DNA of 64,000 bases, taken from assembly GCF_000150955.2 (NCBI RefSeq), contig NC_011693.1:360359-424358 (forward strand), read 5' to 3'. The position numbers and the translations under genes were made by a program. Positions within the stretch are counted from its first letter, which is position 1. Each line of letters opens with the position of its first letter. The notes under the pieces were generated by a model. It did no database searches. It saw only the letters and a list, made by a program, of their open reading frames with translations, and was not told the DNA's origin. Shown here in pieces: positions 21,984 to 31,825 of the stretch. Origin of the DNA: Phaeodactylum tricornutum CCAP 1055/1. Lineage: Eukaryota > Bacillariophyta > Bacillariophyceae > Surirellales > Neidiaceae.

Positions 21984-22275
21984 TAATAGTTTACTTGTTC
22001 AAGAAATACATTGCAACGTTACTCCTTGTTATACGTTTTTATATATAAACCAGGCTAGGTCTTTTCTTTGTAGCTAAGGGCGACCCAACTTGACGCTGCT
22101 GCAAATGAACCAAGCTCGGGGTTGATACGTAATAGTTTACTTGTTCAAGAAATACATTGCAACGTTACTCCTTGTTATACGTTTTTATATATAAACCAGG
22201 CTAGGTGTTTTCTTCGTAGCTGAGGGCGACCCAACTTGACGCTGCTGCAAATGGACCAGGCTCGGGGTTGATACG
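21984..22275. repeat. 146-bp tandem duplication
   Basis: Unit 1 at 21984-22129 and unit 2 at 22130-22275, both starting TAATAGTTTACTTGTTC and ending GGGGTTGATACG, with only a few substitutions. Confidence 0.88.
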
Positions 22276-22376
22276 TCTTTGTACGCTCCGGCTCCGCAAT
22301 GCGGCCACCTCTCCCGGCCGAGCACCAACACTTGGTACACTGAAGAACTGGGAGTTTCTTCAACATGGCGCTTCTA

Positions 22377-23768
22377 TTAGACAAAGTATCGCCGAATGTG
22401 CTTCCAAGTTTGGCGTGTGGCCATAAGCTCACAAGCTTGACGGATACGCAGAAGCTCGTCGCTGGTGTAAAAGTCTGAGTAATTTTTTCCCGTGGTGAAA
22501 GGGGCGGCGCTGCCAATTTGTGGTAAAGCGAGAAATTCGAGCACGCGGTTTACAGTGCGATTGAAGTCATTGCCGTAGTCTTCGTAGTAGAAGACAATTG
22601 TGTCAAGCTCCAAATCGTCTGTAGTAAAGAAAGCCAAGTTATGCCAATGGATGTATCGAAAAAAGTCGGATCGACAGGGAACGTGTTCGAGCAAACTCAT
22701 GATCGACTCGGTCCATACTCTTAAAGGTCGCTCTGTGCTGATTGTTTTCTTATTCACGAGAGAACAAAATTCTCGAAAATCCTTGCGTGTTCCCGGTCCA
22801 GACAGGGAGGTATTACTGAGACGCTCATGGTGGAAACGACTGACTATATTGTCCACAGGGTTGCGGATCAGATGAACCGCTTTCGCAACGTCAGAAAGCG
22901 GGTATGATCCGTAGAGTAAGGCCTCACCCGTGGCATTGTTCGGTCCTAAACGACTTGTTTGAAAGCACTTTTCCCGAAAGCTGTGCATGGTTTCAAGGTA
23001 CAAGCTGGGATAGCAGGTTGCACAGCGACCACCTAGGACGAACGAACATTACATATTAGATCCCGGGTGCTTTGTCGGATACCTTCCTCATGACATCAGT
23101 TTCTTACCGCAATGGGTTTTTGTGAGAGCGTAGTGCTTCGGATACGTGAACGTCAAATTTTGACTAACGTTCGTGTCGGGATTGAACCAAATTGGTCCGT
23201 CCAGGTTATGATGCGAAAGGACAGGTTTTGTTGTTGCCATGGGCTCATTTGCGTAGTTCCCGGCAGTGAACGAAAGGGAAAGTTGCTGCACAAGAGTCAG
23301 TGTGTAGGAAGTCCCGGAATTTGGAAAACTCATCAACCACGCGAGTTTGAGGCCCTTCTTTTGCCGTTTGCTGTCACGATCGGCGGAAAGCGAGCAACCT
23401 GCGGAACCAGTTGAGTTTTCTGGCACAATTGAACCCATCGTAACCATATTTTCCAAATTGTAGTCCCTTAGTTTCGTGACTTGCCGGTGGGCCAACAACA
23501 TCGTCCCGAGAACGAAAGCGGTAGCCACTAGGAACACAAACTGTCGGATGACGAGCCATTTTAGGCATACACCGTTGTCCTTCCTCGTTTTCCCGTTTCC
23601 ACTGGGGTAGATTGACTGTGAATGGTGCTGCGCTATTGTTCCGCTGTCTATCGCACAGGTATGCGACTGTGGGAATTTCTCCTCTTCTGGCCGTTCCTGG
23701 GTCGTGGTCGATGTCGGAACACGCGTAAATACCATCTTGCTAGTAGCCGTCTCGCAGAGCTGGAACAT
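22377..23768 (-). CDS. Sulfotransferase-like type II membrane protein
   Basis: 438 residues from exons 23768-23108 and 23032-22377. The 75-bp intron (GTAAGAA...CCTAG, phase 1) splits THCG/GRCATC. It has a cytosolic N-tail of about 70 residues, a membrane anchor (71-93), the P-loop-like SFPNSGTSYT (147-156), LTKTHCGGRCATC, AVHLIRNPVDNIVSRFHHER (3'-phosphate region) and the C-terminal GKNYSDFYTSDE. Domain order matches the relatives at 15272 and 18984. ATG 23768 is used; an internal Met at position 12 is an alternative. Likely Golgi; the acceptor is unknown. Confidence 0.75.
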
Positions 23769-24380
23769 TCGTGTTTACAGTTACCACACGAGGCGACAAG
23801 ACGATCGACGCGAGAAAGTAGGTCGCACAGAAAATCTGTTGTATGTACTTCACTAAATTAGCCAAACATGAGAAGTAGTCAGTGGCTATTTTGATGATGG
23901 GGCTAGTAGGTACGTATTGCATCTAAAAGTCAAGTCAGACGACGTCGTACCAAACACTTTATTTTCCGGGTCTACAAATTGGTGGTAGTTTACAGTACAC
24001 AGGTAGGTTGCCATGCTGTTCTATCGCGGGGATTGTGCTTCACGGTCAAACCCAATAGGATAGGCAACAAGGGATAGGAAGCAAGTTCTAATGGTAAGAT
24101 ACTGTAGTTCTAGCTAGCCATCGCTCGCTCGAGGGCAATTATTGCAAAAGCGACCAGTAGAATTGACTGGCTTGTTGACTTTCTTTCATAAAATATGTAA
24201 CTGCACAACCTTCCAAATGAGTTTCGATTCTTCCTGTATCCATTGATGACAGTAGGTATTACTTTGCCCCAACTCAATCTATTGGCAAAATAAAAACTGT
24301 CATTTATTTATGTCAATCGTGTAGTCTAAAAGGAGAAGCGCCTACTCTACCAACCATACGCTACGCAAGGATAGAGCTGT
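23769..24380. other. Intergenic region, nothing recognised
   Basis: About 0.6 kb between the sulfotransferase-like start and the adenosine kinase stop. No gene or repeat found. Confidence 0.5.
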
Positions 24381-25498
24381 TTAAGCTGAATAATCGCAGG
24401 TTGCTCCCAATGTTGTTCCTGACGTTTGGATAATGTACCGGGCTGCCCAGTGTCCCGCGTTGACGCAAGTTGCCATATCTTTACCTTGGATCAATTGAGA
24501 GAGGAACCCTCCGACAAAGGCATCGCCAGCACCATTTGTATCCACCAACTTGTCCGCCTCCAGCGCCTCGACAGCAAACTCTTCCACTTTACCGTCGCAC
24601 GCGACAATTGTGGACTTGCTCCCCTGTGTGAAAATCACGGTGCGCGGTTTGGAGCTCTTTTTGGGGAGTGCACAAATCTTGAGCGCAATTTCCTTCAGGT
24701 CTTCACCCATGCCGTTCTTTTTGCCGTAAGCTTCGGCCTCACTCTCGTTACCGAACAAAAAATCGGCGAATTCCAAAGCGGCGGCCAGTTGATCTCCGAA
24801 AAAGTCAACAATAAAGGGTGCCGAAAGATTCAGGCAAAAGGTTTTGCCCTTTTCGACGGCTTGTCCCGCGACCTTGACCAAGGATTCAACGGAGACGGTC
24901 AAGAAGAAACCAGCGCAATAGTAAAACTGGGCAGCGTCAATGATTTCCTGAGCCTTTTCGGTTGTCAAGTGTGTTTCCTTAAAGTTGTTCGCGGCGGCCA
25001 AGTTGGCAACCAAGGCGCGTTCCCCGTCCTTGATGAGGGCTGCACAGGTTCCGGTGGGCGTCGTTTCGTCTTTCATGTAGTGGACCAACACTCCATCGTC
25101 GCTAGCGCATTTTTCGAGTTGTGCGCCGTATTCGTCGTTGCCAACGCAGCCCATAAATGCCGTTTGCCCTTTCTTATCTTTGAGCATCCACTGTGCGACG
25201 CGGATCGAGTTCTGGGTGGCACCGCCTGCGATGTACTGCACGTCGTAGTTCTTAATAAGTTCAGGATACAAAGGCTGGTGTTTTTCTTCTGCAAGAATTG
25301 CAGAATCCAGCTTGACTTCGTACTTGTCAAGAACGTCCTGACCGACGTTGGCGGAAATGTCGAGCAAAGGATTGCCCATGCCCATGAGGAGTCCTACAGA
25401 AATAATAACAAAATTGAATCTCTGAGTTCAGATTTCCAACGCTAGCGGATCAGAGATACTCCGGAACCATGTTACAACCTACCTGTGAACTTCGACAT
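24381..25498 (-). CDS. ADK: Adenosine kinase (PfkB family)
   Basis: 342 residues. Exon 1 is tiny: 16 bases at 25498-25483 coding MSKFT plus one base. An 89-bp intron (GTAGGT...TGTAG) follows, then exon 2 at 25393-24381, restoring MSKFTGLLMGMGNPLLD. It phosphorylates adenosine to AMP in purine salvage and in clearing adenosine from the methyl cycle. Evidence is the N-terminal GNPLLDISANV, the substrate loop GGATQNSIRVAQWML, and the PfkB signature DTNGAGDAFVGGF (from residue 290, catalytic Asp296). Length is standard for eukaryotic enzymes. No targeting peptide is seen, so it is probably cytosolic. Confidence 0.95.
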
Positions 25499-25960
25499 AA
25501 TATTCTAGTTGTGGAGAGGATAAAAGGGAGCCTTGGGGAGGAAGATACGTTAGGATATGCGTTCCGACAAAATGTGAGTGCGTGTCTTTGGCTTGCTGGG
25601 TTGGGAACCGTGGCTTTGCCGCGACGATGGCGCCGTGTGCTGCGCACTCCCGTTCTTGGTGCACGTTCTTCTCTCCGGGTCTTCTTTTCGTCCAACAGAC
25701 AAACCCAAGGTGAAGCCCGCTTGCGGAGGACAGACAGACGTCATCCTTGAGCTATTCATAAAATCGATCAATATGATTTGAGCTGCAACATTACCGGACG
25801 TAGACTCGTCAAAGCACATTCGCAATCTGTACACTCGTAGTTGTTGTAGATATCAAATGTTGCGACAATCATGGTCAAAATTTATCTCATTTAGCTTGCG
25901 AAAAGCATGTATAGTAAGTATCAGGCAAAATCAAGCTCGGCTATTCGATAGTAGCGAACC
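25499..25960. other. Intergenic region, nothing recognised
   Basis: About 0.46 kb holding the upstream region of adenosine kinase and the 3' flank of the CNNM-type gene. Confidence 0.5.
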
Positions 25961-28521
25961 TCACAACTCGTTTCTGTCGGGCGACGTATTGTTGGCCAAC
26001 GATGCGAACTTGATTGCTTCCAGTACTGCTCGTTTACGTTCCCCGGCTTCCACCATACGTTCGATCTCTCTGGCTTCAGCCATATTCGCAGCGACGGTAC
26101 TCTGGAGTTCGCCCTCGGCCTGCTGTTCGCGATCCTGCTCGGAATCCCGGCCGTCTCGATTTTCGCTGTCGGAGTCGCCGTCATTACTGTTATGATTGCT
26201 GTTGTGCTCTTTGTTGGAATTTAACTTTAGCAGGTTCTTGAGAACATTCTCACTCGCTGCTTCCTCTTCATTATCGAATGCACCAACCAAGCGCTCCACC
26301 TTGACGAGTAACACTTTCTTGTCATCTGCGCTCAAAATTTCAAACGACCAACCTCGGCTCATAATAAAGTCCCCAACCGAAGGAATCTCCCCTGCACACA
26401 TGCACAGAAAACCAGATAGGGTCGAAAATTCTTTCAGAGCTTCTTCCTCATCCAGGTTCAGTTCCAAAATAGTATCGCAGTCTTCCAAATCGGCGTCGCC
26501 GCGAATCAAAAAGGTTCCGTCGTCCTGCATGGCAATCGAGTCCTCCGAAACCTGAAAATCCTCATCGTCGTCTTCGTCGTAGATTTCACCAACCACTTCT
26601 TCCACAATATCTTCCAGCGACACCAGTCCTCCTGTTCCGCCGAATTCGTCCACGACAATTGCCAAATGCACCCGACGACGACGCATTTCTTGTAGAACTG
26701 ACCACCCGTTGGCGGTGTCCGGCACAAAATAACAAGACTCGATCAAGCCAGCTTCCTGGATAGATTTCTCCATCCGAGAAGCCAACTCGGTTGCTGTCAG
26801 TGATCGAACATATCCTTGTGGTTCATTGCTGTTGCCCTTACTACGAATCGGAATACGCTCCGGAGTGTATAGACTGGGTGGAAGGGACGCGTCAATGTTC
26901 GCATCGATACGCTGATCGACTAGTGCATCAATTTTAAGATCCACGCGTTCCATGACCTTGTCCGCATCGGCTTGTATATCGTCAGGTAGTTCGCCGCGAC
27001 GAGCTTCGTCAGCGGCCTTGAGGTCTTCTACTGCAGCCTTGATTTCTTCGGTATTCTTACCCAACTTTTTGCTCAAATCTTCGTCGACCAGCACTCCATT
27101 TACGAAAAAATCCAACACGGACTTGGCCAGTACAATGCCCACGATATTGTCGATCTCGCCATCGTACACGGGAATTCGTGAGTATCCGGACTCTCGAACG
27201 ACGCCTAGTACGCTAGCGACCGACATGTCTACTGGAACTGCTACCATTTCGACGCGGGGGCGCATGATTTCCTTCACCCGCTGATCTTGTAACTTTAAAA
27301 CACCCTGAATCATTTCTTGTTCACCATGATCAATGGTACCCGAATCCAAGGCGCCCGTTACAATCAAGCGCAGCTGGCTGTCGGATACACCCGAGCCACT
27401 GTTTTTGTCCTTGACACCTAGCATGGACAAGGTGCGCTTGGCTAGCCAAGAGAGAGAAATACCGAGCGGACTCACAATAGCCGAAGCGACATTAACGGGT
27501 GGTACCATTATTCGTGCGACTGTTTCGGCATTGGTGACACCCAAACTTTTGGGCAAAAGTTCCACGAAGAACAACGTCAATCCGGTTAGTGCTATGGCAC
27601 CGTATCGTTCGCCTTGCAATCCAAACAGGCTCGCCACCAAATGCGTAAACAAAGTCGTGGCAAAAATGGAGCAGGCCGTCGAGGCAACCAGGATTGTGGT
27701 AAGGACGCGGGTAATGTCTTCGTTGAGAACTTTGAACGTGCCACGCATGTTGCCTTGCTTTTCCTCTTCTTCGGCAATTTCGCGGACTTTCCAGGGGTAA
27801 AGGGTGGTAATGGCAATCTCGGCGGCGTGGAGTAAGGCGAGGATTACGAAAAGGCCAAACCATAAGGAGCCTAATGAAATCAATTCTTTGCTACAAGTGC
27901 AAGATATAAAGAAACGTGAGCGTGGAAATAATTTCGCAGTGTATAGTAGCAAAACCAATGCTGTGTGTACTCGTTCGGTACGTACCGTTCTAATGGGATA
28001 ACGGGTCCTTTCTTTATACCCATACTTCCCCCAGAAGCCACAGCCATCAGCGGTTGAACGAGCAGAAATGTCACGAGCATCCCCCCAAAGTGTAGAACAC
28101 GACGGCGACGCACATTGCGCCAAATTTTCCCTATCGACCAACCTCTACTAGCAGGATAGATCTTGGAGAATCGAACCAAAGGCTTCCAGAATTTCCATCG
28201 AGCTTGGCCGTCGGTACCTTCCAAGGCTTCTACCGATACAGACGCCGAAAACCTACTGGAATTCCTCCATGATATCCGCGATTTTGTTTGGATGCCACTG
28301 TTGGCGTTGTAGGAGAAAACAGGTCGCCCAGGGCTTCGCGTTGCTACCGATGGTTTTGTTGTTGATAAACTTCGCAGTGACCTCAGTGTAACTATTCTTT
28401 CAGTCGCAAAGGATTGGATACAGCCAATCTGACTGGAACATAATAACAGAAACAGAGCTAATGTCGGCTTTAGAAGTGTACTTTTGGAGCGGCCGCTGGT
28501 TCTTAAACTGCTGACACTCAT
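25961..28521 (-). CDS. CNNM/CorC-type CBS-domain ion transporter, probably plastid
   Basis: 821 residues from exons 28521-27986 and 27890-25961. The 95-bp intron (GTACGT...TGTAG, phase 2) joins PLER to KELISLG. The N-terminus has a signal peptide ending IQS/FATER, the diatom plastid pattern, then a Ser/Arg-rich transit-like region. A DUF21/CNNM membrane domain (about 180-365, with VELLPKSLG) is followed by a CBS pair (about 385-620, with GYSRIPVYDG and VVDEFGGTGGLVSLEDI), split by an acidic insert, and a C-terminal CorC/HlyC-type domain (about 640-725). This family moves or regulates Mg2+ and related cations; plant relatives act in the plastid envelope. The tail is Asn/Asp/Ser-rich. A longer frame starting at 28141 reads through the intron and is rejected. 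Confidence 0.85.
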
Positions 28522-29243
28522 TTGATTCAAGTGAAGTTTGTTGTCCCTGAGGAGGAGAACAGCTCTACTAACGGTGCACGCTCTATAATGGGCTTATGAC
28601 GTTTGTTTGAGAAAAGCTTGGTATCGTCGTCGCCTATGGGTTGACAAGGTCGACTGTCAGTATTAGGTTTTCAAGTCGCCGATGTATGCGAATTTCATGA
28701 AATGGATCGCGTGTCTTTGCTGACTTGAGAAATCTGTCTGTTTGACCGACGGGCTTCGTACGGACGCCGGTGAACGTCGCTGCGAGAGTGACCCTGCCGG
28801 TAACTACATATTACTGTCGCTAGAGTGGTAGTTTATGTTCCATTTATTATTCGATGACACTTTACTGTTAGCCATAGTCAACTCATTATGGAATCGATAG
28901 CATCTTTCAGTTTTTGCTTCTGCTTGACTAGAGCTAGGGAGTACGCTCGAAATTTGAATGTGAGTAGCACAATTCGTACACAAAGCCTCTTTTGACAGTG
29001 AACCACAAATAATTGTAAGTCAAGGATGCATTCGTGAATCTCCGCTGTCTCTTTACATCATGTCGCCTCCACAAAATGTGATTTATGTGTTCTTTCAAGA
29101 TTAGACTATTTTTCCATAGTCAAAGTAGAATTGGCGTCGCAACGCTTAGCATATTGCCAGCCTAAAACATGTTTTTAAAAACAACCCTCTATTGTCATTC
29201 TACAATAATTATTGTGGACATATTCCTCTGGTGAATCGAGTAT
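28522..29243. other. Intergenic region, nothing recognised
   Basis: About 0.7 kb upstream of the CNNM-type gene and downstream of the GT31-like gene. No gene or repeat found. Confidence 0.5.
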
Positions 29244-30821
29244 TTACCTGATGTAAGTCGCCGTATCACTCTCATTGATGCTACCGCAATAACCGTACAC
29301 TAGTGCGTGGAATCGCAGCATTGTACCCTCACCGACAGTGTGAAATGCTACACTGTATACGGATGAGTGATTGGCTCCACCTCGTCGCCCCAAGGGCCTT
29401 GCCCACCTGTCGTACCATTTATATTGTTCGGGCATGGCCGATAGCTGATGCAAACCCGGAGTAAAGTGGTGATACCGCTCACCTCCGTCGCGATCGTGTG
29501 TCGGGTACGGCAAGACGCGGAATCGTCGGAAAACCTCGGCTACTCGCAAATCCTCGGCAGAGGTTCGTAGCTGACTGTGCATGACGGGCAGTCCTTCCGT
29601 CACGAGGAGCTTCAACGCCGCCTTGTTGAGAGTGTATCCCGGTCCTCCCGTGTTGTACAAGGTTCGTGTATTGTTCCGAAAGGCAAGACGGCTCCCCAGA
29701 TACAAGGGCACCTGGTCTGGTTGTATCCGAGTACTGTTATTGTTGCCCGATTGCACCCCTAGTGGTAACGTGTCGGAAAAGCCTCCGTTGGCAGCGGCTT
29801 GAATCTCGTCACTTTCCAAATACATACGCAAATTCTCGACCAGAACCCACATATCGTCACCGCCAAGATGGAACCAGTCAAAATCCTCATAGTACAACTC
29901 GTACAGCGTAGCCCAAATGGAGCGTACCTTCTGCCACATATTGTTGTACTGTTCCGGACCATTGTGGACAATGTTGACCGCATCAAAGGTGGGATCGGTT
30001 ACGTTGGACGCAGCGAAGAAGCCGTCACACTTGGGAGCCCAGGTCTGTCGAGCGGCCTGCAGCTTGTGGTGAAAGGGCTCGCTGCTGTAGACGACACAGA
30101 GTATTCTCGCCGGAGTAGACGATTGCGATAGTCGTCGAGTGGCGGTAGTTGATTGTTCTGGTGACGGCGAATGAATCCGAAGTCTTTGGAGTGCGTAGTA
30201 TTCGTCATCGCGCCGGAGACACTCGGCCGTGAGATTGGGAAAGCTGTCTACGAAGGAGGGCGGGCTCCGTCGTAAACTGGTGACGTCGTATTGGAAACCA
30301 GACCGGCCTTGGGCATCCAGGGCACCTTGGAAGGGATGCTTGCCCGCTTCTTTTAGGATATAGTACCGCTTTTGAGTTGGAGGGGTAGAATCTGTAAAAC
30401 CAGTCTTGGCAAGCTTAACGCGAGGTGCACTTTGAACAATCTGTAGACATTCCCCACACAGAAGTGGGGAGACGGCGTATAGTGGCGATGTTGTGTTAAC
30501 AGTAAATGAAGATGTAGATGAGTTGATACCGGTTGTGGCACTTGCGCTGATGCTGTTTTGGGCTACCTTAAAATCTGTCAGCATCGCCCGGGCTCCGACG
30601 AGTAGAGTAGGATCATTTGCTGATTCAAAGATTTTATGTTGGGTCAATAGCGTTCCACAAGTACTGAATCCAATGCACACAAGTATCACAATCTGCAGAA
30701 AGCCCGACCGCGTCCTACTACTCCTATCACTCCCCACTCGCTCGTCACGCATGGCTGAAGTGGGCAACATTGATATTAGAGCCGAAATTACCTGCTCGAT
30801 CTGATTTCTCTTGGGAAACAT
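29244..30821 (-). CDS. GT31-like (core-1 beta-3-galactosyltransferase type) glycosyltransferase, copy 1
   Basis: 525 residues from ATG 30821. A type II signal anchor (QIVILVCIGFSTCGTLL) puts the catalytic part in the Golgi lumen. The domain has RILCVVYSSEPFHHKLQA, RQTWAPKCDGFF, then DFDWFHLGGDDMW, where the DxD-type acidic pair binds the metal and nucleotide-sugar, then VENLRMYL and GGPGYTLNKAAL. This order is typical of Fringe/C1GALT-like GT31 enzymes. Donor and acceptor sugars are unknown. About 939 bp (29415-30353) is almost identical to the neighbour at 31826-33583. An internal Met (MLPTSAM) is an alternative start. Confidence 0.8.
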   Translation of the reverse strand: MFPKRNQIEQVISALISMLPTSAMRDERVGSDRSSRTRSGFLQIVILVCIGFSTCGTLLTQHKIFESANDPTLLVGARAMLTDFKVAQNSISASATTGINSSTSSFTVNTTSPLYAVSPLLCGECLQIVQSAPRVKLAKTGFTDSTPPTQKRYYILKEAGKHPFQGALDAQGRSGFQYDVTSLRRSPPSFVDSFPNLTAECLRRDDEYYALQRLRIHSPSPEQSTTATRRLSQSSTPARILCVVYSSEPFHHKLQAARQTWAPKCDGFFAASNVTDPTFDAVNIVHNGPEQYNNMWQKVRSIWATLYELYYEDFDWFHLGGDDMWVLVENLRMYLESDEIQAAANGGFSDTLPLGVQSGNNNSTRIQPDQVPLYLGSRLAFRNNTRTLYNTGGPGYTLNKAALKLLVTEGLPVMHSQLRTSAEDLRVAEVFRRFRVLPYPTHDRDGGERYHHFTPGLHQLSAMPEQYKWYDRWARPLGRRGGANHSSVYSVAFHTVGEGTMLRFHALVYGYCGSINESDTATYIR

Positions 30822-31825
30822 TTGGAGACTGACGGTCAACGTGAAGGGAAAGTGCGGACTGAAATTAACAGTTAATGTATATAGAAAATCTACTGTTCAC
30901 GAGGAAAGCGAAGGCACCATTACGGTTCTGTCACGCAAAAACAAAAACGGTATTCGATCTGCCGGGCGAGTTTCCGAAGCCATTATGATGGGAACTGACC
31001 GTTAAACTAAAAAAAGAAAGGTAATACTGTTACGCCTTCTTCGAAAACCCGTTAACTGTAAACGAATGATCAGATTACGGCTAATCCAACGCGTGCTTAC
31101 GGATAAAGTCCGTTGAAATGCAGTTTGTGAACCGTCTCTAGAAGCAATAGAAAAGTGGAATAGCCACAAACTGCCCTCTTTGGCAGGGCATATACCAGTA
31201 CCTCAAAAGTCTCGCTTTTCTAATGACGGAGGAGTCGATGAAATTCTTTCCAAGGGGATTGAGATAGTTATGAGAACAGTCACTTCTTTTAGTAGCATGA
31301 GGTTTCTGTTGTTCAAGTAAAATTCATCGGTGATTGAGGCTTGGTTTTACAGTCCCAGATAATACTTCCGGAGTCTTTGTTGATTACCCTTTTACACCTG
31401 CTTCAATCGTGATGCATCGTGAACTTGATATCAAGCGTAAACAAACATTTCTGTATGAAATGATTTTTGAAAAGGCACCTGAACCCACCACATCAATGTT
31501 TACTATTACTTTAGTATTTTTCGGTTACCCTTTTATTGTAAAGTAGCGAATTTCCTAATCCTCTCATCTGTCTAACCGTCACATACTTGCAAATTGTGTC
31601 TATCTGCTATGGACCTGCTTTCCCGAAGAGTTCATTTGCAGTCAGCTTTTCAAAAGGAAAAGGGAACAACAACTGCACTTGAAGTGAACGACCCACTCCT
31701 CGTCTTCTTATGACTTTGTCGCCGAGCATCGGATCACCATCCAACAAAAGGAGATGAATGAACACGTGAGCCTCAATGCAAAGCAAACGGAGCTAAAGTA
31801 AACCATGTCATTCGCGCATCAATAT
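30822..31825. other. Intergenic region between GT31-like copies
   Basis: About 1 kb. No gene, and no sign that the duplicated block extends into it. Confidence 0.5.

Larger units (their letters stand above)
20834..22376. other. Repeat-rich intergenic region
   Basis: About 1.5 kb without a credible gene. It holds several independent tandem and dispersed duplications listed separately. The longest open frame (21432-21911) is mostly translated CCCC/TTTCTT repeat. Confidence 0.65.

Noticed and set aside
21353-22275. CRISPR-like array
   Set aside because: The repeats are directly adjacent, without unique spacers, in a eukaryotic nuclear sequence.
24426-25445. 339-codon plus-strand frame opposite adenosine kinase
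   Set aside because: Antisense shadow of a strongly conserved enzyme, with no domain of its own.
27891-28141. Unspliced 726-residue start of the CNNM-type protein
   Set aside because: The N-terminal part translates the intron. The spliced form gains a plastid signal peptide and joins smoothly.
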